Origin: an uncultured Vibrio sp.
GTDB taxonomy: Bacteria > Pseudomonadota > Gammaproteobacteria > Enterobacterales > Vibrionaceae
Reading direction: 5' to 3'
NCBI RefSeq assembly: GCF_963675395.1
Contig: NZ_OY776223.1
Span: 2,046,001-2,110,000 of the forward strand
DNA length: 64,000 bases
Positions 51,687 to 62,215 of the stretch are shown here, one piece after another (position 1 is the first letter of the stretch; each line of letters starts with the position of its first letter). Made by a program: the position numbers and the translations under genes. Under the pieces are notes generated by a model that was not told the DNA's origin, searched no databases, and worked only from the letters and a program-made list of their open reading frames with translations.

Positions 51687-53432
51687 ATGGACGCAAACAC
51701 CATTAACAGCTTTTTTCTTGTCGGTGCATTGCTGATTGCACTTAGCGTTCTTCTTAGCCCTGTCTCTTCTAAGTTGGGTATTCCCATTCTCCTTGTATTT
51801 CTTGCCGTTGGTATGCTGGCGGGGGAAGATGGTTTAGGTGGTATACTGTTTGATAACTTCTCGATTGCTTACTTGGTCAGTAACTTGGCCTTAGCCATTA
51901 TCCTGCTCGATGGTGGTATGAGAACAAGAGTTGCAAGTTTCCGGGTGGCATTATGGCCATCGGTGTCATTGGCCACGCTGGGTGTGGCAATGACGACGCT
52001 CCTAACCGGGTTGATGGCTACCTGGTTGTTTGATCTGGATTTGCTGCAAGGCATTCTTGTAGGGGCTATCGTAGGCTCGACGGATGCGGCTGCGGTTTTC
52101 TCACTGCTCAAAGGGCGGAGTCTGAATGAGCGTGTGGGCTCGACACTGGAAATCGAATCCGGTACTAACGATCCAATGGCCGTCTTTCTGACCGTTACCT
52201 TAATTGCCATTTTGTCTAACTCGGGGGCGGAGTTAAGCGTTGGTTTTTTAGCACTGAGTTTTGCTAAGCAGTTTGGTATTGGTGCACTGCTTGGTTTCGC
52301 TGGTGGCTGGTTACTGTGGAAGATCATTAACCGCAATCAACTGCCAGATGGCTTGTACTCAATTTTGACCGTCAGTGGTGGACTGCTGATTTTTGCTTTA
52401 TCGAATACACTCGGCGGCAGTGGCATCTTATCCATTTACTTGGTGGGTCTGCTGCTTGGTAATCGCCCAACACGCAGCCGCCACTCCATTCTGCATGTAT
52501 TAGATGGCATGACCTGGTTAGCGCAAATTGGCATGTTCCTAGTCCTTGGTTTGCTGGTGACACCATCCAATTTACTTTCCATTGCCTTACCGGGGTTAGC
52601 GCTTGCCTTTGGGATGATTTTGTTTGCGCGTCCAATTTCAGTGTGGATAGGCTTGCTACCATTCAAAAGTTTTACGCCACGAGAAAAGTGGTTTGTCTCT
52701 TGGGTTGGTTTACGTGGCGCTGTGCCGATCATTCTGGCGGTATTCCCGATGATGGCCGGTCTTCCTGATGCACAACTTTACTTTAACCTCGCGTTCTTCG
52801 TTGTGATGGTCTCGCTAATTGTTCAGGGAGGTACTCTGACCAAAGCGATGACGCTAGCCAAAGTAGAATTACCCTCAAAACCAGAGCCGATTTCGCGAAT
52901 TGGTGTCGAGGTCTACCCGACAAGTGAGTGGGAATTGTTTGTTTACAAGCTCAAGGCAGACAAGTGGTGTATCGGTGAACCTCTGCGTAGTTTATCTATG
53001 CCTGAAGGGACGCGTATCGCGGCTGTCTTTCGTCATCAGGAGCTGATGCACCCGTCAGGCAGTACCCGGCTCGAAGAAGACGATACCTTGTGTGTGTTTG
53101 CTCAAGAGAAAGATTTGGATGCACTGAGCCTGCTATTCAGTGAAGCGCCAGAAAAAGCCTCAATGACCCGCTTCTTCGGTGATTTCTTTTTGGATATTGA
53201 AGCAAGACTGTCCGATGTTGCCATGATGTATGGTTTGGATCTTGGTGAGGAGTCGCTGGATATCACACTGAGAAGTTTGGTGGAAGAACACTTGGGACCT
53301 ACCCCGGTGCTGGGTGACCAATTTGAATGGCAAGGGTTACATTGGATTATTGCTGATGTGGTTGATCAGCAAGTCACCAAAGTAGGCTTACGCCTGCCTA
53401 GTGAGCAGGATGAAATGACGGAAGAAGAATAG
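51687..53432 (+). CDS. nhaP2: K+/H+ antiporter NhaP2 (CPA1)
   Basis: 581-residue inner-membrane antiporter. About 12-13 helices (~1-390) with the conserved acidic segment [19 protein letters not shown] (~127-145) and [12 protein letters not shown] (~160-171). A TrkA-C/RCK_C domain (~400-480) and a C-terminal CorC_HlyC-like transporter-associated domain follow. In Vibrio this protein exports K+ or Na+ in exchange for protons. The ATG at 51687 follows GGGAGGGGGA. It is divergent from actP and convergent with crbR, its stop lying 3 bp from crbR's. Confidence 0.93.
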   Translation: MDANTINSFFLVGALLIALSVLLSPVSSKLGIPILLVFLAVGMLAGEDGLGGILFDNFSIAYLVSNLALAIILLDGGMRTRVASFRVALWPSVSLATLGVAMTTLLTGLMATWLFDLDLLQGILVGAIVGSTDAAAVFSLLKGRSLNERVGSTLEIESGTNDPMAVFLTVTLIAILSNSGAELSVGFLALSFAKQFGIGALLGFAGGWLLWKIINRNQLPDGLYSILTVSGGLLIFALSNTLGGSGILSIYLVGLLLGNRPTRSRHSILHVLDGMTWLAQIGMFLVLGLLVTPSNLLSIALPGLALAFGMILFARPISVWIGLLPFKSFTPREKWFVSWVGLRGAVPIILAVFPMMAGLPDAQLYFNLAFFVVMVSLIVQGGTLTKAMTLAKVELPSKPEPISRIGVEVYPTSEWELFVYKLKADKWCIGEPLRSLSMPEGTRIAAVFRHQELMHPSGSTRLEEDDTLCVFAQEKDLDALSLLFSEAPEKASMTRFFGDFFLDIEARLSDVAMMYGLDLGEESLDITLRSLVEEHLGPTPVLGDQFEWQGLHWIIADVVDQQVTKVGLRLPSEQDEMTEEE

Positions 53433-53435
53433 CGA

Positions 53436-54065
53436 TTAGCTATTCATTTCCGTTAACATGATGACGGCTTGAGTGCGATTCTTCACGCCCAGCTTGCGGA
53501 AAATCGCCGTCATGTGTGCTTTGATGGTGGCTTCTGATACATTCAGCTCGTAAGCGATTTGTTTGTTCAGCAAGCCATCTGACAACATCCCCAACACTTT
53601 GTATTGCTGCGGCGTCAGCGTAGCAATTTTCTCCGCTAAGTCGCTACATGCGGCATTATTGGTGATCAGACCTTCTGGGAAATATGGGTCGCCGTTGAGT
53701 ACCTGATTGATGGCATGAACGAGCTCACGCATATCACTTGATTTAGGGATAAAACCAAAGGCGCCGTGACTTTTTACCTGAGTCACGATAGCAGGCTCTT
53801 CACTGGCTGAAACGACAACAACGGGTAGATCTGGGTATTCGGCACGCAGATGAATCAGTCCTGACATACCATTTGCCCCAGGCATCTTGAGATCCAACAG
53901 CACTAAGTCTGGCTCCTCTTCCCTCTCCAATAACGCGAGCAAGGCATCGAGCGAGTCAGCTTCGAGCAAATTGGCACCACTCACCGCCATGTGTACCGAT
54001 TGGAACAAAGCATTGCGGAAGAGAGGATGATCATCAGCGATAATGATGGTGTAGGTCGAATCCAT
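53436..54065 (-). CDS. crbR: LuxR/NarL-type response regulator (CrbR-like)
   Basis: 209 residues. The N-terminal receiver domain has DDHPLFRNAL (acidic pair), phospho-Asp in LVLLDLKMPG (~54), Ser/Thr in VVVSAS (~82) and Lys in GFIPKSS (~104). The C-terminal LuxR helix-turn-helix (LTPQQYKVLGMLSDGLLNKQ, then ELNVSEATIKAHMTAIFRKLGVKNRTQ) completes it. It is the probable partner of the CrbS-like kinase 6 kb away, activating acs and perhaps actP. The ATG at 54065 is preferred to a GTG at 54077. Pairing with CrbS is by family knowledge, not shown by sequence. Confidence 0.85.
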   Translation of the reverse strand: MDSTYTIIIADDHPLFRNALFQSVHMAVSGANLLEADSLDALLALLEREEEPDLVLLDLKMPGANGMSGLIHLRAEYPDLPVVVVSASEEPAIVTQVKSHGAFGFIPKSSDMRELVHAINQVLNGDPYFPEGLITNNAACSDLAEKIATLTPQQYKVLGMLSDGLLNKQIAYELNVSEATIKAHMTAIFRKLGVKNRTQAVIMLTEMNS

Positions 54066-54216
54066 GACGTTAAACACTTTTGACTATTTGGTTAAATTTA
54101 TTATTGTCCAGCTTTGAGATGGTGGACAATATTTATTCGCTAAAAGTCTGAACTAAATCGAATTTTATTAGAGAAAATGCATATAACCATCATTTTATCT
54201 TTTAATTTTGTGCAAT

Positions 54217-54246
54217 AAAAAACGCCAGTGATGGCCACTGGCGTTT
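54217..54246 (-). terminator. dsbD terminator
   Basis: AACGCCAGTG / CACTGGCGTT stem with U6 on the minus strand. Confidence 0.9.
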
Positions 54247-54258
54247 GAATTTCGTAAA

Positions 54259-56079
54259 TCAGAATTGATTAATGTGTTCTAAAAAAGGCTCTGCCTGCAT
54301 AAAACCCGTTAAGCGAGCGTTTGAAACGTGCTTTCCTTTGTTGTCCCAAAATTCAATCGTTGGTAAACCAAGGACATTCATACGCTTGAGTAATTCGATA
54401 TCTTGAACCTGATTTTTGGTCACGTCGGCTTGCAGAAGAACAAAGTCTCGCAGTTTTTCTTCGACTTTTGGCGCATGGAAGGTGTACTTCTCAAACTCTT
54501 TACATGCCACACACCAGTCCGCATAAAAGTCGAGCATAACGGGTTTACGCGCCGCTTTTGCCAGAGCAAGTTGTTCTTCTAGCTCTGCGACATTTGCTAT
54601 CCGTGTGAAACTAACACTGGCTTGCTGAGCATGGGTTTCGTTGTTACCAAACCAATAATTCAGTGCAGGTTGTGCGGAAGCGAATAATCCCAGAACGGCA
54701 ATAATCCCAACGGCACTCTGTTTCCAGCCGCCAAACTCCAGGCTATTTTTTACATGATACAGCCAGCCAAAAGCAGCCACACCCAGTGCAGACCAAAGTA
54801 TCGTCGACCACATCTCAGGTAATAGACGCTCAAGCAGGAAGATAGGTGCTGCGAGCAGAATGAACCCGAACAGCGTTTTTACGCGATCCATCCAGTTACC
54901 CGCCTTCGGCAGCAGTTTATTGCCGAAGACTGCCACCAGAATCAGCGGGATCCCCATACCCATGGCGAGTGCGTACAGAGCGATACCACCGGTTAACAGG
55001 TCACCACTTTGCGCCACGTAAAGCAGAGCTCCAGAAAGCGGCGCAGTGGTACATGGTGAGCATACCAAACCGGAAATAGCCCCCATCACAAACACGCCAG
55101 CACCGCTGCCACCTTGCTGTTTGTTACTTAGATTATTCAACCAGGTTTGCACACCGCTTGGGAGTTGCAGAGAATACAAGCCAAACATCGACATCGCCAA
55201 AGCGATGAATAAGACACTCAAACCGATGAGTACATACGGGTGCTGCATTGCGGCTTGGAACTGCATACCGGCTGAGGCAACGACCAGACCAAGCAGGGTA
55301 TAAGTCAGCGCCATGCCTTGTACGTAAATAAACGACAGGCCAAGTGCACGTCGTTGGCTGAGTTTTCCGCTACCAAGCACAATGCTGGTCAGAATCGGGT
55401 ACATAGGCAGTACGCAAGGAGTAAAAGCAAGGCCGACACCCAAAGCTAAGAACAGCAATGGTGTCCACCAGCTGTCAGCTAGGTTGGCAGCCAGACTGTC
55501 TTGCTGCGTAACAGGTGCTGTTGGAGCTGTGCTTGTTACTTTTGGTGTAGTTTGCGCTGTTTGTTTTGTGCTTGATTCTTGTGGTGTAGTGGTCGCTGAA
55601 GAACTTATTGATGACGAAAATGCATTGATAGGAATGACACGAGTTTCGGGTGGGTAGCAGAATCCGGCTTTAGCACAGCCTTGATACTGGACGATAACGC
55701 GTGCACCTTCTTGCCAATCTGAAAGCGGTACGTTAACAAACAGAGGTATAGTGTAGATATGTACCTCACCAAAAAATTCATCGCTGTGTGGTGTACCGGG
55801 CTCCATGTCTAACTCACCAAGCGTGACGTTTTCTCCGGATACCGACAAACGTTCCTGGTACAGGTAGTAGCCATCACGTACCTGCCAGTCGAGCATCAAC
55901 TTGTCATCTTGCTGATGAAAATTAAACGGAAAGGCCTGGTCGACAGGCACAAAGCTATCGCTGTTGTTACCGAAGTTGTTGTTCTGACTATTGTTAAACT
56001 GGTCTTTGCCAAATAGGGCAAGAGAAGGTGCAGAAAAGGTCATCAACCCTAAGAGTAATAAGGAAAGTAATGCACGCAT
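54259..56079 (-). CDS. dsbD: thiol:disulfide interchange protein DsbD
   Basis: 606 residues; passes electrons from cytosolic thioredoxin across the inner membrane to periplasmic disulfide isomerases. A signal peptide ([21 protein letters not shown]) is followed by the periplasmic alpha domain with its cysteine pair in [11 protein letters not shown]. The eight-helix core has Cys in [10 protein letters not shown] and [10 protein letters not shown], and the thioredoxin-like gamma domain has [12 protein letters not shown]. All six functional cysteines are present. The linker before the membrane core is Ser/Thr/Gln-rich. The start at 56079 gives a proper signal; the frame from 56124 does not. Confidence 0.95.
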   Translation of the reverse strand: MRALLSLLLLGLMTFSAPSLALFGKDQFNNSQNNNFGNNSDSFVPVDQAFPFNFHQQDDKLMLDWQVRDGYYLYQERLSVSGENVTLGELDMEPGTPHSDEFFGEVHIYTIPLFVNVPLSDWQEGARVIVQYQGCAKAGFCYPPETRVIPINAFSSSISSSATTTPQESSTKQTAQTTPKVTSTAPTAPVTQQDSLAANLADSWWTPLLFLALGVGLAFTPCVLPMYPILTSIVLGSGKLSQRRALGLSFIYVQGMALTYTLLGLVVASAGMQFQAAMQHPYVLIGLSVLFIALAMSMFGLYSLQLPSGVQTWLNNLSNKQQGGSGAGVFVMGAISGLVCSPCTTAPLSGALLYVAQSGDLLTGGIALYALAMGMGIPLILVAVFGNKLLPKAGNWMDRVKTLFGFILLAAPIFLLERLLPEMWSTILWSALGVAAFGWLYHVKNSLEFGGWKQSAVGIIAVLGLFASAQPALNYWFGNNETHAQQASVSFTRIANVAELEEQLALAKAARKPVMLDFYADWCVACKEFEKYTFHAPKVEEKLRDFVLLQADVTKNQVQDIELLKRMNVLGLPTIEFWDNKGKHVSNARLTGFMQAEPFLEHINQF

Positions 56080-56198
56080 AAAATGTTCAATTCGTCTTAG
56101 ATAATTGCCGTAAGTGTAACTCAATCAGACCTGCTGACTAACCCATAAGTTTCATCAAAGTGAAGATTTGTTAAGCAAACTGTTCAATTTCTGGCAAT

Positions 56199-56220
56199 AA
56201 AAAAAGGAGCCGAAGCTCCC
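56199..56220 (-). terminator. dcuA terminator
   Basis: GGAGC-CGAA-GCTCC with U7 on the minus strand; a tetraloop hairpin. Confidence 0.88.
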
Positions 56221-56240
56221 CGAGTAAGACTCTGTTTCTG

Positions 56241-57548
56241 CTAGATCAGCAGGCCACCGAAGATGAAGCCTAATGTAACCGCTGAAGCGATGGTTGCGAC
56301 ACCTGGAAGGAAGAACGGGTGGTTGAACACATACTTACCAATACGTGTTGAGCCTGTGTCGTCCATCTCAACCGCAGCAAGTAGCGTTGGGTAAGTTGGT
56401 AGTACGAACAGTGCACTTACCGCCGCGAAGGATGCAACTGCAGTCAGTGGTGCGACACCGATAGCCAATGCTGCCGGCATCAGTGCAACGGTCGTTGCGC
56501 CTTGTGAGTAAAGCAGCATGGATGCGAAGAAAAGTACTAGCGCAAGCATCCATGGGTAATCTGCAAGTAGTGCACCAGCCACTTCTTTAATGCCGTCAAC
56601 GTGCGCATTAACGAATGTAGAGCCTAGCCATGCCACACCAAGTACACACACACAAGCCGTCATACCAGAACGGAATGTTGCCGCTGCTGGAATTTTGCTA
56701 GCGTCGAGCTTACAGCTCATTACGATCGCTGCAGCTGCGGCTAGCATGACGGTCATGATTGCTTCGTTACGGCCTAGCGCAGGGTTCTCGATGAGACCTA
56801 CTGAACCAGAGATTGCCGCTGCGTAGCACACGACGAATGCGATAGCGCCAAGGAAGATAAAGGTTGCTTTCTTCGCTGTTGGTAGAATCTCGCGTTTTTC
56901 TTCAGTATTGAGTTTGATGAGGCCATTTTCCAGACGATGTTGATATTCAGGATCGTCTTTTAGTTCACTGCCCATGAAGTTCGCAATGAACGCACCGACC
57001 ATACAAGCGATGAACGTGGTTGGAATACACACAGCGAGTAGAGTGAGGTAATCGACGCCAAATGGAGCAAGCATGGCTGCGAAAGCGACCACAGCCGCAG
57101 AAATTGGAGACGCTGTGATGGCGATTTGCGATGCGACAACGGCGATAGACAAAGGACGAGAAGGACGAACGCCCTGACCTTTAGCCACCTCGGCAATTAC
57201 TGGCAGAGTTGAGAATGCGGTGTGACCAGTACCCGCCATTAGTGTCATTATGTATGTCACGATTGGCGCATAGAAGGTGATGCGTTCGGGGTGTTTACGC
57301 AAAAAGTTTTCGGCAACTTGCACCATCCAGTCCAGACCACCTGCAACTTGCATTGCTGCAATCGCGGTAATCACTGACATGATGATCAAAATTACATCAA
57401 CAGGGATGTAAGCCTGGCTAGTAGGAACGCCTAGGATCAACGACAATGCAATGACGCCCGCACCACCGGCAAAACCGATGCCGATACCGCCGATTCTCGC
57501 TCCCAAATAGATAAAGAGCAGAACCACGAAGAGTTCGACCATGACCAT
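56241..57548 (-). CDS. dcuA: anaerobic C4-dicarboxylate transporter (DcuA type)
   Basis: 435-residue inner-membrane transporter exchanging fumarate, succinate, malate or aspartate. Closely similar to E. coli DcuA throughout: LGARIGGIGIGFAGGAGV near the N-terminus, AMQVAGGLDWMVQ, ASQIAITASPISAAVVAFAA, ASFAAVSALFVLPTYPTLLA, and RIGKYVFNHPFFLPG near the C-terminus. The ATG at 57548 has an AGAGGT site 9 bp upstream. It follows aspA on the same strand, the aspA-dcuA pair of enterobacteria, so the two make and move fumarate and aspartate together. Confidence 0.93.
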   Translation of the reverse strand: MVMVELFVVLLFIYLGARIGGIGIGFAGGAGVIALSLILGVPTSQAYIPVDVILIIMSVITAIAAMQVAGGLDWMVQVAENFLRKHPERITFYAPIVTYIMTLMAGTGHTAFSTLPVIAEVAKGQGVRPSRPLSIAVVASQIAITASPISAAVVAFAAMLAPFGVDYLTLLAVCIPTTFIACMVGAFIANFMGSELKDDPEYQHRLENGLIKLNTEEKREILPTAKKATFIFLGAIAFVVCYAAAISGSVGLIENPALGRNEAIMTVMLAAAAAIVMSCKLDASKIPAAATFRSGMTACVCVLGVAWLGSTFVNAHVDGIKEVAGALLADYPWMLALVLFFASMLLYSQGATTVALMPAALAIGVAPLTAVASFAAVSALFVLPTYPTLLAAVEMDDTGSTRIGKYVFNHPFFLPGVATIASAVTLGFIFGGLLI

Positions 57549-57685
57549 TATAGATACCTCTTTAGTTTGTATAGATTCTGATTTTTTGAACACTCAGGAA
57601 CAGGAGTAAATGTTCAGAGAATCAGAGCCGAAGAGCTACGGTATTAAAAAGCTTAGAAAAAGTATGGTTAACCGTACGGAACCCT

Positions 57686-57708
57686 AAAAAGGGGCCTTAT
57701 AGGCCCCT
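57686..57708 (-). terminator. aspA terminator
   Basis: GGGGCCT-TAT-AGGCCCC with U5 on the minus strand, between aspA and dcuA. Confidence 0.88.
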
Positions 57709-57720
57709 AGGGAAGATGAC

Positions 57721-59172
57721 TTACTCGTAGCGTTTCGCTTTGTAAGTTGGATGCATGAAGTTTTCAACAGTTAAGATTTCGTCAAGTTCTTCTTCTGTTA
57801 GCAGACCGCGCTCTAGCACGACTTCACGAACACTCTTACCGGTTTCCGCACAAATCTTACCGACGATGTCGCCTTCATGGTGACCAATGTATGGGTTCAG
57901 GTAGGTCACGATACCGATGGAGTTGTAAACGTAGTTCTCACAGATTTCTTTGTTCACTGTGATGCCATCGATACATTTATCACGCAGATTAATGCACGCA
58001 TTTTGTAGCAGTGAGATGGACTCAAACATGCTTTGCGCGATAACGGGTTCCATTACGTTTAGCTGTAGCTGGCCACCTTCTGCAGCGAAAGATACCGTGT
58101 TGTCGTTACCCAGTACTTTAAAACATACTTGGTTTACGACTTCAGGGATCACAGGGTTCACTTTCGCAGGCATGATAGATGAGCCGGCTTGCATTTCAGG
58201 AAGGTTAAGTTCATTCAGGCCAGCACGTGGGCCTGAAGAAAGTAGACGCAGGTCGTTACAAATCTTAGACAGTTTCACGGCTAAGCGTTTTAGTGCACTG
58301 TGCGTCATCACGTAAGCACCACAGTCTGACGTCGCTTCGATAAGATCTTCCGCAGGAACCACATCCAGACCTGTCACATCAGCCAGGTGTTTTACAGATA
58401 GCGATTGGTAACCTGTTGGTGTGTTCAGGCCCGTACCGATAGCGGTCGCACCTAAGTTAATTTCTAGCAGTAGTTTTGATGTGTAGTCCAGAGCACGAAT
58501 TTCTTCGTTTAATGTTACCGCCCAAGCGTGGAACTCTTGACCAACCGTCATTGGTACCGCGTCTTGTAGCTGAGTACGACCCATTTTAAGCACATCTTTG
58601 AACTCAATCGCTTTAAGTTCGAATGCGCCTTTCAGGTACTCAATCGCTTCCATCAGCTTGTGTACGCTGTTGTAAACCGCAATACGGAAGCCGGTAGGGT
58701 AAGCACAGTTAGTTGACTGACTTTTGTTTACGTGATCGTTCGGGTTAACGAATTCGTACTGGCCTTTCTCTTTGCCCATGATTTCAAGAGCAACGTTGGC
58801 GATGACTTCATTGGTGTTCATGTTGACAGAAGTGCCAGCGCCACCTTGGAATACGTCTGAAGGGAATTGATCCATGCACTTGCCTGTTTCCAGGATCAGA
58901 TCACACGCTTCGATGATGTAGTTGGCAACGTCTTTTGGAATCGCACCAAGTTCTTTGTTTGCTAGTGCTGCGGCTTTCTTTGTCATCACCATGCCACGTA
59001 CAAATTCTGGTACGTCAGAGATGGTTACATTTGAGATGTTGAAGTTTTCGATGGCACGTAGGGTGTGAATACCGTAGTACGCATCTGCAGGGACATGACG
59101 TTGACCTAATAGATCTTCTTCAATGCGAGTGGCTGAGTTAACTGCTTTTTGAGCATCAGATAGAGTAGCCAT
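57721..59172 (-). CDS. aspA: aspartate ammonia-lyase AspA
   Basis: 483-residue lyase that splits aspartate into fumarate and ammonia. Fumarase/aspartase signature [15 protein letters not shown] lies near residue 327; [19 protein letters not shown] (~108-126) and [13 protein letters not shown] (~196-208) are further active-site segments. It shares the superfamily with fumC at 47168 but is clearly the aspartase type. It precedes dcuA. Confidence 0.97.
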   Translation of the reverse strand: MATLSDAQKAVNSATRIEEDLLGQRHVPADAYYGIHTLRAIENFNISNVTISDVPEFVRGMVMTKKAAALANKELGAIPKDVANYIIEACDLILETGKCMDQFPSDVFQGGAGTSVNMNTNEVIANVALEIMGKEKGQYEFVNPNDHVNKSQSTNCAYPTGFRIAVYNSVHKLMEAIEYLKGAFELKAIEFKDVLKMGRTQLQDAVPMTVGQEFHAWAVTLNEEIRALDYTSKLLLEINLGATAIGTGLNTPTGYQSLSVKHLADVTGLDVVPAEDLIEATSDCGAYVMTHSALKRLAVKLSKICNDLRLLSSGPRAGLNELNLPEMQAGSSIMPAKVNPVIPEVVNQVCFKVLGNDNTVSFAAEGGQLQLNVMEPVIAQSMFESISLLQNACINLRDKCIDGITVNKEICENYVYNSIGIVTYLNPYIGHHEGDIVGKICAETGKSVREVVLERGLLTEEELDEILTVENFMHPTYKAKRYE

Positions 59173-59315
59173 AACAGGATCCTTAGATGATAATTCTAAT
59201 AATATGGTTGAGTATTAGCCTATTCTGCAATCTAGAATCCATTCATCAGAATTTTGGGCTGGAAAATCCGTCCTGACTTATGTGGCACATCATACTTTAC
59301 CTAGCACATAAAAAT

Positions 59316-59331
59316 AGTAACTAGATCACCT
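59316..59331 (-). promoter_or_regulatory. CRP-like half-strong site upstream of aspA
   Basis: CTAGATCACC fits 9 of 10 bases of the right half of the CRP consensus; the left half is poor. E. coli aspA is CRP-activated, which makes it plausible. The rest of the 385-bp aspA-fxsA gap shows no feature I can name. Confidence 0.35.
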
Positions 59332-59557
59332 TTTTGGTTTTTTATGCGTCAATAGTTTGCAAAGTATGAACGGGTTATTGCCTTGGGTTTCAGGCGAAGA
59401 TTTTTACTCTTCATATTTGCTGATTATTGTGAGTTGTATCGTGCCAACAGAAAGACATCATTTAACCCATATGAAGGGCTGAACACGCTTTTTTACAACG
59501 ATTCGTTTGAGCTTGGTTAGCTTTTACCATTACACTGAATTAAACAAAGGAGGGCGT

Positions 59558-60076
59558 GTGTTTCCTATCTTATTATTGGCGTTTATTTTTGTTCCGATCA
59601 TCGAAATCGGCTTGTTTATTCAGGTGGGCGGATTTTTAGGCCTGTGGCCGACCATTGCGTTGGTGTTGATCACGGCGGTAGTGGGGGCGTCTTTGGTGCG
59701 TAGCCAGGGCATTCAGACTCTGATGTCAGTGCAGGGGCGTCTTGAGCAAGGTGAAATTCCTGCTCAACAGATTTTCGAAGGTGTCATGCTAGCGGTAGCT
59801 GGTGTATTGCTATTAACTCCGGGCTTTATGACGGATGCGCTTGGTATGTTGGTGTTACTGCCTGCGCCTCGCGCTGCAATTGCAAGATACCTGATGAGTA
59901 AGATGGTGGTAAAAACGGTTCACGGTGGTTTTTCTGGTCAGCAGGGGCCATTTGACGACGAGCCTTTCCGTCGTGGTCCATTCGATTCTCATTCGGACAA
60001 TGGCAACACCTTCGAAGGTGAATACGAGCGCAAAGACGACGATGATGATCGTAATGACCGAAATAAGCTCAACTGA
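59558..60076 (+). CDS. fxsA: FxsA family membrane protein
   Basis: 172 residues; FxsA overexpression in E. coli relieves exclusion of phage T7 by the F plasmid, and its normal role is unknown. Four hydrophobic helices (~1-20, 24-45, 75-95, 100-120), with FVPIIEIGLFIQVGGFLG and LLTPGFMTDALGMLVLLP as family motifs. The C-terminal 50 residues are very charged and end in an Asp/Arg/Asn-rich tail. GTG at 59558 preceded by AAAGGAGG is the start; an upstream ATG/TTG frame from 59507 lacks such a site. Confidence 0.9.
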   Translation: MFPILLLAFIFVPIIEIGLFIQVGGFLGLWPTIALVLITAVVGASLVRSQGIQTLMSVQGRLEQGEIPAQQIFEGVMLAVAGVLLLTPGFMTDALGMLVLLPAPRAAIARYLMSKMVVKTVHGGFSGQQGPFDDEPFRRGPFDSHSDNGNTFEGEYERKDDDDDRNDRNKLN

Positions 60077-60101
60077 TCAACAATCAGTTCCAGCAGAAAA
60101 C

Positions 60102-60126
60102 AAAAGGGCGCATCAAGTGCCCTTTT
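60102..60126. terminator. bidirectional terminator between fxsA and trmL
   Basis: AAAAGGGC / GCCCTTTT stem around a 9-nt loop, between convergent genes. Confidence 0.8.
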
Positions 60127-60145
60127 CTGTCTCTTTACTAAGCGA

Positions 60146-60625
60146 TTATTGAGCACCTTCAAAGCCCATCTGACGCCATGCTTCAAAGGCAATAATAGCG
60201 ACGGCATTCGACAAGTTCAGGCTTCGGGCATCTGGCATCATAGGAATACGAATGCGTTGTTCCATTGGTAAGCTTTCAATTACCTCTGCTGGTAAGCCGC
60301 GCGTTTCCGGACCGAATAGCAGCACATCACCCGCTTGATACTGAGCATCCACATGGTGACCTGTTGTCTTGGTTGTACAAGCGAACAGGCGGTAGTTACC
60401 TTGTTTTTCTTTTTCTAAATAATCCAAGAATGCCTGATAGTTTTTATGACGCGTCACGCGAGCTAAGTCATGATAATCCAAGCCCGCTCGGCGTACTTTC
60501 TTTTCTTCTAAATCGAAGCCTAATGGTTCAATCAGATGCAGATTCGCACCACAGTTGGCACACAGTCGAATGATGTTACCGGTATTCGGCGCAATTTCAG
60601 GTTCGTATAAAGCGATATCAAACAT
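60146..60625 (-). CDS. trmL: tRNA (cytidine/uridine-34-2'-O)-methyltransferase TrmL
   Basis: 159-residue SPOUT methyltransferase acting on the wobble base of certain tRNA-Leu. The N-terminal [20 protein letters not shown], central [10 protein letters not shown] (~81-90) and C-terminal [21 protein letters not shown] (~122-142) form the trefoil-knot SAM site. It lies between fxsA and cpxA as a separate minus-strand unit. Confidence 0.96.
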   Translation of the reverse strand: MFDIALYEPEIAPNTGNIIRLCANCGANLHLIEPLGFDLEEKKVRRAGLDYHDLARVTRHKNYQAFLDYLEKEKQGNYRLFACTTKTTGHHVDAQYQAGDVLLFGPETRGLPAEVIESLPMEQRIRIPMMPDARSLNLSNAVAIIAFEAWRQMGFEGAQ

Positions 60626-60760
60626 GGTATAGAAATAGAGTTAGTCAAAAGTGGGAGGCAGTATATACCTTAGCTGCGATTGGGGTATATACCCAAGTAT
60701 TGGCTTAGTTGCGGAAGTGACAGCAACAGGAAGTGAGTTACCATTTAATCGTATTGATAA

Positions 60761-60786
60761 AAAGTAAACCCTCCAGGGCAGAGGGT
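60761..60786 (-). terminator. cpxA terminator
   Basis: On the minus strand ACCCTC / GAGGGT with a 7-nt loop, then TTACTTTTT. Confidence 0.75.
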
Positions 60787-60817
60787 CACTTGGCCAATAG
60801 ATTGTGGTGGGTTTTGA

Positions 60818-62215
60818 TTACTGACTTAAAGGCAAGGTAATCGTCATGCGCAAACCACCCAGTGGACTGCGACTGGCGACAATCGTGCCGCTGTGTTGTC
60901 GTATGGCACTTTCGGTGATCGTCAGCCCTAATCCTGTTCCTCCAGAGTGTCGATCGCGAGCAGTAGAAACGCGATAAAATGGACGGAAAATCGCTTCTAA
61001 TTCCTCATCCGGTACTCCTTCACCGTTATCATCTACGGTGATGTGCAGGGTGTTACCTTGCGTTTCTACGTTAATTTCAACCTGATCTTTCCCATAATAA
61101 ATAGCGTTGCGAATGATGTTTTCCACCGCACTCATCAGCAATTTAGGGTTTCCGGAAATACTGCCTTTAGGTAGCGGCGAATAACGCAATTGTTTACCCA
61201 TTTGTTCCGCTTCAAATTGAGTGTCTTTAATGATCTCTTCCCACAAGCTTTGAATCGGTTGCGTTTCGCGTGTCATGTGGCTATTTGCCTGCATACGAGA
61301 CAGTTCCAGTAACTCACTGATCATTTGCTCAAGTCTTTGAGCCTCGGTATCAATCCGTGTTAGCTCTGGACTCTCTCCCTGTTTACGTGTGGCTAATGCA
61401 CTGGCCATGCGTAGGCGAGTGAGCGGTGATCGCAGCTCATGAGAAATATCCGACAATAAACGCTGTTGACCGGATATCATCTGATTTACTGCTTCGACCA
61501 TTTGGTTGAAACTGCTACCTGCCTGACGAAACTCTGAAGTGCCTTTCTCCAGGGTGGGATCAATCACAAACTCTCCTTTAGCTACACGCTGTGCGGCGGC
61601 TTCAAGTCTGCGTGCAGGCTGACTCAGTGCCCATGCCAACCAGAGCAGCAGAGGGGTACTCGCCAGCATAACAGCCAGTAATAACTGAAGCGGGTGATCA
61701 AACAGTCTCAGTAGCAGTGGTGGTGGCTCATTCCATTTAAAGCCAACGTACATCAACAGGTCAGAGTCGGCCAAGGTAATGGGTACAGGACCAGCAATCA
61801 TATATCGGCCATAGAGCTTTTGTTTCGGTTGGTTATTGTCTTCAATAATTGAAACAAAGTTCTGCATGGCCCGCATTTGAAAATTATTGCGGTGGTCCGT
61901 GGTTAATATTTTGCCGTTATAGTCAGAAAAGAACATTCGTGGTCGAGGGTCGTTTTTATTTTGCCGATGTCCTTCGATACGAAACAGGATGCGGCCAAGA
62001 TCGGTCTCTTTACTGTATTGTTTTTGAATGTCATCACGCAGTTCTTGCATACGCTGATAGGGGGCGTTTGGAATATCACGAGGTTTACGTGGATCCAAAT
62101 GCGGTAGTGATAGCACAGCAATTAACACCAACAGCATGGTGAACCAAAAGATGGCAAATATACGTCCATACAAGCTGTTAATGTTTGGTAGTCTGATGCG
62201 TGAAAATCGGCTCAT
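60818..62215 (-). CDS. cpxA: envelope-stress sensor kinase CpxA
   Basis: 465 residues. Two membrane helices (~18-38 and ~180-200) flank a periplasmic sensor domain of about 140 residues. A HAMP linker follows, with QPARRLEAAAQRVAKGEF, then HisKA with SDISHELRSPLTRLRM (phospho-His ~262) and HATPase_c with NIIRNAIYYG, DDNGEGVP and GTGLGLTI. Its start overlaps the cpxR stop by one base (TAATG), so translation is coupled. It senses misfolded envelope proteins and is damped by CpxP. Confidence 0.95.
   Translation of the reverse strand: MSRFSRIRLPNINSLYGRIFAIFWFTMLLVLIAVLSLPHLDPRKPRDIPNAPYQRMQELRDDIQKQYSKETDLGRILFRIEGHRQNKNDPRPRMFFSDYNGKILTTDHRNNFQMRAMQNFVSIIEDNNQPKQKLYGRYMIAGPVPITLADSDLLMYVGFKWNEPPPLLLRLFDHPLQLLLAVMLASTPLLLWLAWALSQPARRLEAAAQRVAKGEFVIDPTLEKGTSEFRQAGSSFNQMVEAVNQMISGQQRLLSDISHELRSPLTRLRMASALATRKQGESPELTRIDTEAQRLEQMISELLELSRMQANSHMTRETQPIQSLWEEIIKDTQFEAEQMGKQLRYSPLPKGSISGNPKLLMSAVENIIRNAIYYGKDQVEINVETQGNTLHITVDDNGEGVPDEELEAIFRPFYRVSTARDRHSGGTGLGLTITESAIRQHSGTIVASRSPLGGLRMTITLPLSQ

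Noticed and set aside
51869..52336. 155-residue minus-strand frame inside nhaP2
   Set aside because: Antisense shadow of the transmembrane part; no ribosome site, no recognisable domain.
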